Part shown: piece after piece, positions 1 through 8,000 of the stretch
Numbering within the stretch: position 1 is the stretch's first letter
How the letters are laid out: every line of letters begins with the position of its first letter
From: Myxococcales bacterium
GTDB taxonomy: Bacteria > Myxococcota > Myxococcia > Myxococcales > Myxococcaceae
Reading direction: 5' to 3'
DNA length: 21,857 nucleotides
Assembly: GCA_003153055.1 (NCBI GenBank)
Contig: PMBV01000252.1
Location: 1-21,857 of the forward strand
Position numbers and translations under genes: made by a program
Notes under the pieces: generated by a model
Database searches by the model: none
What the model saw: only the letters and a program-made list of their open reading frames with translations
Told to the model about the DNA's origin: nothing

Positions 1-231
1 CGGGTCAACACACCCCACCTGCTCCCGGTGCCTGATGCTCCAGAGCCCCGAGTGCCTCGATGACGGTCCGCCACCCTCGTGCGTCCAGGGTATGAGCTCC
101 CTACCTACCGGTAGTAGACAGTTGTTCAGTATCAGCCCTTCCGATATTGTCGGTCCGGGTCGTAGAAGATGGAACAGCTCGAAAGTGGTCAATCTCGATG
201 AACAGCGGATGCTCGTCGTTCAACACGTCAA
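1..231. other. Left-edge region without a convincing gene
   Basis: I see no ORF with coding character here. A 10-bp perfect palindrome (CTACCGGTAG, 105-114) and a weaker one with CCGA/TCGG arms (141-153) lie upstream of the first gene, so this may be its promoter and operator region. The best hexamer pair I can find (TTGTTC at 122-127, TATTGT at 145-150, 17-bp spacer) is a poor match to sigma-70 consensus, so no promoter is claimed. Confidence 0.3.
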
Positions 232-243
232 ATGGGGGTCAAG

Positions 244-498
244 ATGAATCCTCGGTGGCTTAGTTGTTCGGTTTCCGAAGGTCTTTTCCCTGGGGAAATG
301 GCGGTGCTCGTCAAGACGCAGGCACAAGACGTTTCTCTCTTTCTCCCCAAAACGGAGGTGAGGGACTCGGACTCGACGCCAAAGATCCTCGTCCAACTTG
401 TCGACGAAAACTCCACCAGCTATTTGGTGGCACTTCCTAATCCGGCGATGGAAGGCCCGCGGTTCGTGAAGGTTTCGAAGGAACTGGTCCAGCGGTGA
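244..498 (+). CDS. Small hypothetical protein translationally coupled to dcd
   Basis: An 84-residue soluble protein with no signal peptide or membrane segment, which I do not recognise. The ATG at 244 is preferred over the in-frame ATG at 232 because a G-rich stretch (234-238) sits about five bases before it, whereas nothing resembling a ribosome binding site precedes 232; the product then begins MNPRWLSC. The sequence alternates short hydrophobic stretches (AVLVKT, VSLFLP, ILVQLV, YLVALP), suggesting an all-beta fold. Its TGA (496-498) overlaps the GTG start of the dCTP deaminase gene, so the two are almost certainly co-translated. A role linked to the deaminase is an inference from this overlap only. 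Confidence 0.7.
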   Translation: MNPRWLSCSVSEGLFPGEMAVLVKTQAQDVSLFLPKTEVRDSDSTPKILVQLVDENSTSYLVALPNPAMEGPRFVKVSKELVQR

Positions 499-1058
499 TC
501 TTGTCGAACGTCGCGGTCCAGTCCGCCCTCTCCGAGGGCGACATCCTCATCTCGCCCAAGCCGGAGTTGTCCGCCTTCGATACCACCGCGCTTGACCTTC
601 ATCTCGCGCCGAATCTCGCGATCCCCGATCCGGGAAGACCCTTCACGTTCGACCTCAGAAGGGGAGGTATCGCGAAGTTCCTCAAGGACGTGTACCCGCC
701 GAGGACGATAGACCGCGAGGGCGGTTGGACGCTTGCGCCGAACCGTTTCATCCTTGGCCAAACAGTTGAGACTGTGAGTTTTCCGATTCGCCACGGACGG
801 CCGGTGTTCTCCGCGCGCGTTGAAGGAAAGAGTTCGCTCGCAAGGTGCGGACTTCTGGTTCACTTCACGGCCCCAACGATTCATGCGGGGTTCAGCGGAA
901 CGATTACGCTGGAGATGATCAACCTCGGCGCGTATCCGATCACCCTCTACCCTGACATGGAGATCTGTCAGCTGATCTTCGAAGAGGTGAGGGGTGAGCC
1001 CGTCGCAAGCCCGAGCCAGTTCCAGGGCCAGCAGACGCCAGCGGGAACCGCTTCGTAG
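495..1058 (+). CDS. dcd: dCTP deaminase family protein
   Basis: 187 residues, close to the 193 of Escherichia coli Dcd. The family converts dCTP to dUTP plus ammonia (some members go on to dUMP) in the cytoplasm, feeding thymidylate synthesis. The signature blocks are present in order: GKSSLARCGL (111-120, with the substrate-contacting Ser and Arg), the HFTA segment (123-126) and GTITLE with the catalytic Glu at 140, followed by PITLYPDMEICQL and a C-terminal SQFQGQQTPAG tail. The usual D-P-G before the catalytic strand reads H-A-G (His130). Translation starts at GTG 495, inside the stop of the upstream small gene. Nothing else from nucleotide metabolism lies nearby. Some Dcd homologues act as anti-phage nucleotide-depletion effectors; the sequence cannot separate that role from housekeeping. 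Confidence 0.88.
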   Translation: MILSNVAVQSALSEGDILISPKPELSAFDTTALDLHLAPNLAIPDPGRPFTFDLRRGGIAKFLKDVYPPRTIDREGGWTLAPNRFILGQTVETVSFPIRHGRPVFSARVEGKSSLARCGLLVHFTAPTIHAGFSGTITLEMINLGAYPITLYPDMEICQLIFEEVRGEPVASPSQFQGQQTPAGTAS

Positions 1059-1334
1059 ACGCAGGTGCAAGTGCGCAGTGACCGAGGCGCTACCCAGCGC
1101 TCGCGAGAAGGGCGCAGCTTGTTCTGGCGCCAACTTGAACCGCTGTGGTCCAAAGTACTGTCGCGTCTCCTCCTGTACCCGACGTGGCCTCGAGCCACTC
1201 AGGCGACGCTGCCCTGCGTAGCCCACCGGAAATGGACGTTCAGACCTTCACCCACGGGCGGCCGTCGCGTGTTTCGAGGCTGGTCGTCGTGGGGAGGAAC
1301 GGGTATTGGGTTGTCTTGAGGAGACGTGTGCTGC
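1059..1334. other. Intergenic region after dcd
   Basis: About 275 bases with no recognisable gene. Short open frames exist on both strands, but they overlap one another and show no family motif. The last part holds the GAGGAG-type ribosome binding site of the next gene (around 1317-1323). No clear terminator hairpin was found after dcd. Confidence 0.4.
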
Positions 1335-1844
1335 GTGGCTTCGAAGAACGAGACCTTCCCGCTCGGAACCGTGGAGTCCATCCTCATCGATGGCGCCAAT
1401 GGCATCAGCGGAGCGCCGCGGGCGCACTTCCCCCAGGCGACGGCCTCGCTGGGCCTCTCGCTCGCTGCCTTCGCGCTGGCCTTGGGGCTTCTCTGGAAGC
1501 GGCGGCGCGTGGCCGTGCTGGGGTTGCTGCTCCTCGCGGCCGCTCCCGGGCTGTGGGCCTTGTTGGTGCTGCGGGCTGATGCGCCTGCGAAGCGGCCCGG
1601 GCTGGCGGCCACCATCTCGTCGACCCTCTCTGAGCTCGAAGCCCGAGGGGCCTGGCCTGGCTCGGCGGTGCAGGTGGTAAGGGAGGACGACGACGTGCTG
1701 TTTCCCCTGGGCCGGTACGCGATTCCCGGGCGACCTCCGCGCTCGGTGCCCCAGGTCGAGCTCGAGCTCCGCGGGCCGCTCCTCGGCCAAGGCTGTCAGC
1801 AGGTGGCATCGACTCGCCGCGTCGTCTGTGGGGCAGGGGAGTGA
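1335..1844 (+). CDS. Hypothetical membrane protein with two TM segments, partner of a GT-C protein
   Basis: A 169-residue protein from the GTG at 1335; a GTG at 1326 is possible but sits too close to the GAGGAG ribosome binding site near 1317-1323. A polar N-terminal region of about 35 residues is followed by two hydrophobic helices (about 37-54 and 59-79) separated by KRRR, which predicts a cytoplasmic turn, and then a soluble C-terminal domain of about 90 residues with two cysteines near its end. I recognise no named domain. The TGA overlaps the GTG start of the following glycosyltransferase-like gene, so the two are translationally coupled and may form one membrane unit. Function unknown. 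Confidence 0.6.
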   Translation: MASKNETFPLGTVESILIDGANGISGAPRAHFPQATASLGLSLAAFALALGLLWKRRRVAVLGLLLLAAAPGLWALLVLRADAPAKRPGLAATISSTLSELEARGAWPGSAVQVVREDDDVLFPLGRYAIPGRPPRSVPQVELELRGPLLGQGCQQVASTRRVVCGAGE

Positions 1845-3121
1845 TCGCGCTCCTGGGCCTCGGGGTGTTGCACCTCGGGGGCGCCCTGTTGCTCTCGTGG
1901 GTGACGCCGCTGGGCTTTTCGGCGGCCATCCGTTCGCCCTCGTCGGCGTGGGTCTCGCTGGCGCTCCTGTATGCCCTCTCACTTGGCCTGGCAGGGGTGC
2001 CGTTGCTGGTGATGCTGGCGGGCGCGGCGTGGCTCGCGCGGCACGAGGCGCCGGTGCAGTCCAAGACGCCGTGGCTCGTGCTCGGGCTCCTCGGAGTGGC
2101 TGTGCTGGCGCGGCCATGGGTGCCGACTCTGTGGGACGAGTTCGTCTGGTTGGCCAAGGCGCGCTTCGAGTCGCTGGGGTTTGGAGCCAGCGTCGCCGCG
2201 GCGCTGAACCCCCAGGAGCATCTCATTCCTCCCGGCTACCCGCCCCTGTGGCCGGCGGCGGTGGGGTGGCTGGCGCTGGGCCGCGACTCCCTCGATGCGC
2301 ACGTGGTAGCGGGCTCCCTGGTGCTCCTGCTCTCGGCGGGAGCCGCGCTCGAGAGCGTGGTGCTGGCATTGGGGGCGCGGAGGCCGAGCGGGGTGGTGCT
2401 GGCGGTGCTGCTCGTCTCGACGCCATTTCTGTGGGTGCACCTGCGCTCGACCTACGTCGACCTGCCCATGGGGCTCCTGGCGGTGGCGCTGTTGGCGAGC
2501 CTCTTGGTGCCATCGAGGCTGGTGGTGGCGACGGTGCTGGCGGTGGTGCTGGTGTCTGTGAAGGACGAGGGGGTCGCGCACGTCGCGGCGGCCACCGTGT
2601 CTGCGTTGTTGGTGCGGCGCCGGCGTGAGGTCGTGGTGCCAGCGGCGGCGGGGCTCGTGGCGGTCATGACTTGGCGCCTGCTGGCTTCTTCTCATGGCGT
2701 CGTTATCGTCGACCATGCGTTCGCTGCCCCGGCCTGGGGGTGGGTGCCGGTGCTGGGCCGGCTGCTGCTGCTCCATGCCACCGACCTCTTCACCTGGGGT
2801 GTCTTCTGGGCGGTCGCGGTGGCGTGTCTGCTTCAGAGGCCTCGGTTGGAGTTGCAGCGGGCCCTGCGGGTGATGCTGAGCGCGAGCCTCGGGTTGCTCT
2901 CAGCCGCGCTCCTCGTGGGGCCCGAGCGGGTGCGAGCCTTTGCAGAGAACGGGACCTTGCTCAACCGGTTGCTCGTGCAGCTGTGGCCCGCGGCGTGTGT
3001 GGTGGTGCTCCTCGCCATGGAGCGAGGGAAAGCCGAGCCGGGCCCGCCGGGCTTGGACGTTCCGGCATTTCGCCTCAAAGACCCAGCCGCTTCCTGGTCT
3101 CCTGGTCGAGGGGGTCGGTGA
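1841..3121 (+). CDS. Polytopic membrane protein, GT-C (PMT/ArnT-like) glycosyltransferase candidate
   Basis: 426 residues, mostly hydrophobic, with roughly ten membrane helices. GT-C enzymes move a sugar from a lipid-phosphate donor to an acceptor on the outer face of the inner membrane. The features that suggest the fold are an acidic pair in the first large extracytoplasmic loop (WDEF, Asp99-Glu100, followed by WLAKARF), then LIPPGYPPLWP (about 128-138) and STYVDLPMG, which fall where GT-C proteins carry active-site and donor-binding residues. Start is GTG 1841, overlapping the previous stop. The last 47 bases overlap the convergent TPR/PEGA gene, so the polar tail after about residue 395 may be poorly conserved. 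The acceptor cannot be told. Another polytopic membrane protein family is the alternative. Confidence 0.62.
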   Translation: MIALLGLGVLHLGGALLLSWVTPLGFSAAIRSPSSAWVSLALLYALSLGLAGVPLLVMLAGAAWLARHEAPVQSKTPWLVLGLLGVAVLARPWVPTLWDEFVWLAKARFESLGFGASVAAALNPQEHLIPPGYPPLWPAAVGWLALGRDSLDAHVVAGSLVLLLSAGAALESVVLALGARRPSGVVLAVLLVSTPFLWVHLRSTYVDLPMGLLAVALLASLLVPSRLVVATVLAVVLVSVKDEGVAHVAAATVSALLVRRRREVVVPAAAGLVAVMTWRLLASSHGVVIVDHAFAAPAWGWVPVLGRLLLLHATDLFTWGVFWAVAVACLLQRPRLELQRALRVMLSASLGLLSAALLVGPERVRAFAENGTLLNRLLVQLWPAACVVVLLAMERGKAEPGPPGLDVPAFRLKDPAASWSPGRGGR

Positions 3122-4529
3122 CGGCCCGCCACACGAGGTCTCGAAGTCGATCGAAGCGCGGGTGGCGAGCCCTGACGAACTTCCTGAGCTGGTGGGTCGT
3201 GCCCCGGGCGTTGGTGAGCGCAATCGTGAAGTGGAGCTCATCTGGGACCCCGGTGTGAGGGGCGACGAGCATTTCGGTGAACGCCTCCTCCGTGAAGGCG
3301 CTGAAGAGCTCCTTGACGACCGCTTCGCCGAGCTTCGAGCGGTGCCCCTCGACGAGCGATGGATGATCGAAGCGTTCGTGGTGGAGCTCGACCCTGCCGT
3401 CGCCGCGAACGACGATGCTCGTGCCGCCGAGGCCGTAGGTCGTCGCTCGCTCGACTCGGACCTGTGCGGTAGCCAGCTTTTTGTCTGATCCCAGAAACGC
3501 GCGGGTCCTGGCGCGGGCCGCCTCGGTGGGTGGGCGTTCGGCGTCCTCGGCCATTCTCTTCTGCTCGGCCAACTCGTCGAGGGACACGAGTCGAACGGTG
3601 AGATCGATGCCGCGGTCTGTCGTCTGCTCTTGCCAGAGAGTGTTCTCCTGAAATCCGGTGAGCTCGAAGTGGAGCTGGTGGTGCCCCGGTTTGGGCGGGC
3701 GCAGACGGGTGGGCGTGAGCCGGCCGGTGTCGACCCCGTCGAGGAAGACGCGCGCACCGGGAGGTTCCGTATTCAACCTCCAGGTGAAAACCCGGTCGAG
3801 CACCAGCCTTTCGAAACGGGGAGCCGTGTGCAACGGGCGGAAATCGGCGTCTTCGAAGGCCCGCTCGGGGGCGATACCTCGTCGGAGCGCCACCTCGAGC
3901 GCGTCGAGCGCTTGCTCCGTGGCTCCCAAGCGCGCCCAGTAGCAGGCATACCCGTAGGCCAGCTCCGGGTCTTCGGTCGGGCCCAGCTGCTGCGCGCGCG
4001 TCACCAGGTCCCGGCCGTGCTTGAGCCAGGTGTCATCCTGCGCCTCGAAGAACACGCACAGCCCGGCCAGCAAGGCCTTCTCGGCGGACGTTTGGTCGCG
4101 GCGCCGGCGCGCTTCGAAGAAGCCCCGGTCGGCCACGACGGCCTCGAATGCCCGCGCCGCCTCCTCGAAGCGCCGGCAACGGGTGAGGAGCGATATCGCG
4201 CTCCATGCACCCGTGCTGAACGCATACGGGCTCAGGTCGCCCACGGCCGAGGATCGAGCGGCGGCGTAGATCTCGTTCTCTAGAGTCCAGGCACGCAAGG
4301 CGTCTGGCAAGGCATCCCGGTAGCGCTGACGAATCCACCCGAGGTGTGCGCGGTGGCCGCGGTAGAAATACTCGTCGAACGCAGGTTCGAGCTCTTTGAT
4401 GGTGGGCACGGACGGCGGACGCTGATCGAGGATCTCCCGGGTGCGATCGAGGGTCTCCTCGGCCTCGGCGAGCTTGCCATCGCGGAGCAGCGCGGCCGCC
4501 TGGTTGTTGAGGACGGATACTCTGCTCAT
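3075..4529 (-). CDS. TPR and PEGA domain protein
   Basis: 484 residues from the ATG whose complement is at 4527-4529; a GGGGAG ribosome binding site lies about five bases upstream, which rules out the longer upstream frame. Residues 3-36 look like a TPR hairpin (NNQAAALLRDGKLAEAEETL). More helical repeats follow to about 245, ending in a DADFRPL...PRFERL motif common at the end of TPR arrays. A PEGA domain spans about 247-315 (EPPGARVFLDG). The C-terminal 120 residues (GDGRVELHH, then LHFTIALTN) resemble small beta-rich domains of the DUF6438 type, but I am not sure. No signal peptide is visible, although PEGA domains usually bind surface material. TPR/PEGA proteins act in protein interaction and surface assembly; no specific role is claimed. 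Confidence 0.78.
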   Translation of the reverse strand: MSRVSVLNNQAAALLRDGKLAEAEETLDRTREILDQRPPSVPTIKELEPAFDEYFYRGHRAHLGWIRQRYRDALPDALRAWTLENEIYAAARSSAVGDLSPYAFSTGAWSAISLLTRCRRFEEAARAFEAVVADRGFFEARRRRDQTSAEKALLAGLCVFFEAQDDTWLKHGRDLVTRAQQLGPTEDPELAYGYACYWARLGATEQALDALEVALRRGIAPERAFEDADFRPLHTAPRFERLVLDRVFTWRLNTEPPGARVFLDGVDTGRLTPTRLRPPKPGHHQLHFELTGFQENTLWQEQTTDRGIDLTVRLVSLDELAEQKRMAEDAERPPTEAARARTRAFLGSDKKLATAQVRVERATTYGLGGTSIVVRGDGRVELHHERFDHPSLVEGHRSKLGEAVVKELFSAFTEEAFTEMLVAPHTGVPDELHFTIALTNARGTTHQLRKFVRARHPRFDRLRDLVWRAVTDPLDQETRKRLGL

Positions 4530-4741
4530 GGACACTCCCCGCTGCTGATGCTCTCGTGGCGTCGCAGTGACGCCGCCGCGCGCCCCGTCGGAAGTCGGAC
4601 GCGCGCCGTACGCACATCCGCTCACTCTACTCGTGCTGGAGACTTCCGCGTTGGGCCGGTTGCAACTCCAGCCGAGGCCTTTAGGAGACTGGTGTTGAAC
4701 GCCGACCGAGCCCGAACGCCGAGGTGCGAGCCGCGCGAGGA

Positions 4742-4782
4742 AGAGGCCCGCAGGAATACTTGTCGGTATTTCAAGGGCCTCT
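4742..4782. other. Two-part perfect hairpin in a divergent intergenic region
   Basis: An 8-base arm (AGAGGCCC, 4742-4749) pairs with GGGCCTCT (4775-4782). Nested inside, AATAC (4755-4759) pairs with GTATT (4766-4770) around a six-base loop. The internal bulges are GCAGG and TCAA. It lies more than 200 bases upstream of the TPR/PEGA start and about 300 upstream of the lipase start, and no T-tract follows, so it is not a standard terminator for either gene. It could be a regulatory leader element, a protein-binding site or the remnant of a small mobile repeat. Confidence 0.45.
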
Positions 4783-4954
4783 GACGATGCCCGGCGAAGC
4801 AGATCGGCGTTCCGGCGACCGAGTGCGTTTGACGCCAGTTTCCTAGATCAGACACGTTCCACTCACGCCGACGCCCAGCTTGCCCTGGCGGTGGAGGTGG
4901 CGGACGACGCGCAGCGTCACCGCGACTGGCTGGCGCTCGGGCCCCTCAGCCGTG

Positions 4955-5083
4955 CTGTATGTCAATTGTGGAATTCTTGAATCCGAACGCAACAGTATGA
5001 AATCAAGTTGTTTTTCGGCTTTTGCGGGCCATCGGTCAGGTAAATGACTACACGACAGCGACTCACTTGCAGAGGATTTACTA
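4955..5083 (+). promoter_or_regulatory. AT-rich upstream region of the lipase-fadL operon
   Basis: A sharp AT-rich stretch (about 4955-5020, e.g. CAATTGTGGAATTCTTGAAT, then a run of Ts near 5008-5016) in otherwise very GC-rich DNA, ending in AGAGGA (5071-5076) seven bases before the lipase ATG. No convincing -35/-10 pair with normal spacing could be fixed, so only the region is marked. The imperfect palindrome GGAATTCTTGAATCC (4970-4984) is a possible operator. The remainder of 4530-4954, apart from the hairpin, shows nothing I can assign. Confidence 0.45.
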
Positions 5084-8000
5084 ATGAAGCGTCAGCTCCT
5101 CCTAAGCGTGCTCGTCGTCGCCGCCTGCGCGCCCGAGATTCCGAACACACCTCCGTCCTCCACCGTCGTCGCACTGTTCGACCCCTCGCTGTCGCCGCCT
5201 CTGGTGCCCACCCCGAACGATCTCGCGACGGGTGCCAATGGCTTCCTCGCCGTGTCCGCGCCTCCGGCCGCCACCGACGCCGACAAGGTCTTCTACGGCT
5301 GGCTCAACACGCTGACGGGGTTCCCGGCGTCGGTGACCAGCTCCACCACCTTCGACGGGTCACTGCGGTCGTCCACGGTGACGGCGAGCGGAGTGAAGGT
5401 GCTGGACCTCACGGCAGGCGCCGCGGTGACGGGCGTGACGCTGAAGTACGTCGACGGCGCGCCGAGCACCGTGACGGTCGTACCGCCAGCTACCGGATGG
5501 GTGCCCGGCCACCGGTATGCGGTCGCCATCGTCGGAGGAACCGCCGGCGTGCAGGGCGCCGACGGCCAGGCCGTGGTCGCCTCCCCGACCTGGGCGCTGC
5601 TGCGGGCGGACGCTCCCATCATCACCTGCCCGGGCAATGACTTCTCCCAGCCCTCCGCGTGCCGGCTTGGCACCGAGCTCATCCCGTCGGACGTCAAGAG
5701 CACTGGCTCGGACGGGACCAACACCTCGGGAGACCGCCTCGCCTCGCAGCTCGCGACGGCGGCGAAGCTCGAGCCCCTTCGCCTCAAGTACAAGCCAGCG
5801 GTCGACGCGTTCGTCTCCGCCGGGGTGGCACGCAGCGACCTCGCGCTCATGTGGACGTTCAAGGTCGACCCCTCGGTCTTGTTCGCCTTCGACCCCGCCG
5901 CGGCGAGCCCCGTGGTGCCGTCGCCCAACGACCTCGCCATCGTGGGCGGCAAGGTGCACGCGCCGGTGAACCCCGCCTGGAGCGACGCCTACAAGGAATT
6001 CACCACCGACTACCTCAACACCCTCAACGGCTTCCCTGCAGCATCGACCGCCACCGCCTCCTTCGGCAACGGCGACCTCGACCCGGCGAGCGTCAGCGCC
6101 TCGACGGTGAAGGTGCTGACCTTGCGCGGCGCTCCTCTGACTGGCGCGCCCACCTTGAGCTACAGCTCGACGACGCACACGCTCAGCGTCGCTCCTCCCG
6201 GCGGCAGCTGGGGTAAGGCCCACACCTTCGCCATCGCCGTCATCGGAGGCGCCAACGGCGTGAAGGCGCTCGACGGCTCGCACGTCGTCGCGACGGCTCC
6301 GATGGCCCTCGCTACCAGCGCGGTGTCGTTGGTCGACTGCCAGACGCTCGGGCCGAGCTGCAAGTCGGTGGTGCCCGCTGCGCCTATCACTGACCAGCAG
6401 GCGCTCGGGCTCGAGCAACTGCGGAGGGGCTACAAGCCGGTGGTCGACCTGCTGGCCGCCGCTGGTGTCGCCCGCCAGGACCTCGTGGGCCTGTGGGTCT
6501 TCTCGACCGTCGACCAGCCCGAGCTGACCTTCGACCTCGCCTCGGCGACGCCGGTGATTCCCTTCCCCTCGAATCAGTTCCTCCGGGAGCTCGACAACGC
6601 CAGCCCGTTCCTCCCCGATGGCGGGGCGCAGCACTTGGTTTTCCCGCCGTCGACCGACCCGGTGAAGGGCCCGCTCTTCGCCGGCCTCAACACGCTCAAC
6701 GGGTTCTCCACTACCTCGGCCATCGTGTCGGAGAACTCCGACACCCTCTCCGCGCTCGACCAGGACTCCATCGACGCGACCTCTCTGCCCACCGCTACCG
6801 GCTTCGCCAAGCTGGCGAGCGCGCTCCCCAATGGCGGGAACCTGGCCGACGGCGGCTGGCCGCTGAGCGTGGTCACCTGCCTCAACTGTGCGTCGTCTCA
6901 CCTGGCCGACGGGGGCGTGCAGGCGATCCAGCAGCTGCAGTGGGTGCCGGCCACGCCGCTGCAGGAGCTGACCCGCTACGCCGCTTGGGCCACCACTGAC
7001 ATGAAGGACTCGAAGGGCCGCACCGTGATGGCCGCGCCGACCTTCGCCCTCGTTCGCCTCAAGGCCACGCTGCTCGACGCGGACCACCACAGCACCCTGC
7101 CGGTGCTCGCCGACGCACAGGCCCAAGCGCTGGAGCCCTACCGGCTCCGCTTCAAGGACTGCCTCGACCAAATCGAGGCCCGAGGCGTTCCGCGGAAGAG
7201 CATCGCGCTGGGCTTCTGTCTGACGACCCAGGCCACCACGAGCGTCGTTCGCCAACTCGCGGCGGGCGTGCAGGCCCTGTCGCCAGCGGTGGTGCCCGAC
7301 GTGCCGACGATGCTGGTCGACATGACGGCCGCCGTGCGAGCCCAGCTCACCACGGGCGGAGTTCCCAACGCAGACATCGGCCACGTCTACTTCGGAAACC
7401 TCGTCCTCCCGAACGGCCTCAACTTCCAGTGCGATACGAGCGGCAGCCAGTGCCTCAACCCGGACAAGACGAAGTGGTCTGCCAAGAAGGCGCCGTTCAT
7501 CCTCACGCTGCCTTTGTCCGCCCCCCTTTCTTCGACGGGCTACCCCATCGTGGTCTTCGGTCACGGCCTGACGCGGAACCGCACCGACATGCTTGCGATC
7601 GCGAATGCCTTCGCCCATGAGGGAATGGCCACCATCGCCATCGATGCCGTGCTCCACGGTGAGCGCTCCACCTGCATCGGCGCCGGCACCTTCTTCCCGC
7701 AAGCCGACGGCAGCCCGGGGAGCGACGACGCCGCCTGCGCCAACCCGCTGACGCAACGCTGCGACGGCCTCTCCGGCCGGTGCGTCGCCCGAGATCCCCA
7801 GGGTGGGATCACCGACGCGGGCCTGTGCGACCCCAGTAGGGACGGCGACCTGAAATGTTGGGGCGCCGACCTCGCTGCTTCCAACCCCGGCGGCCCGGGC
7901 ACGCCCAATTACGCCGGACAGTGCCGTTTCCTCCCCAGCGATCCGCGGCGCGGCATGTGCGAGGGCGGAGACTTCCTGCGCCAGGCCGGCACGGTGGTGG

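Noticed and set aside
4622..4855. 77-codon minus-strand ORF in the divergent gap
   Set aside because: No ribosome binding site or family motif, and it runs through the perfect hairpin at 4742-4782.
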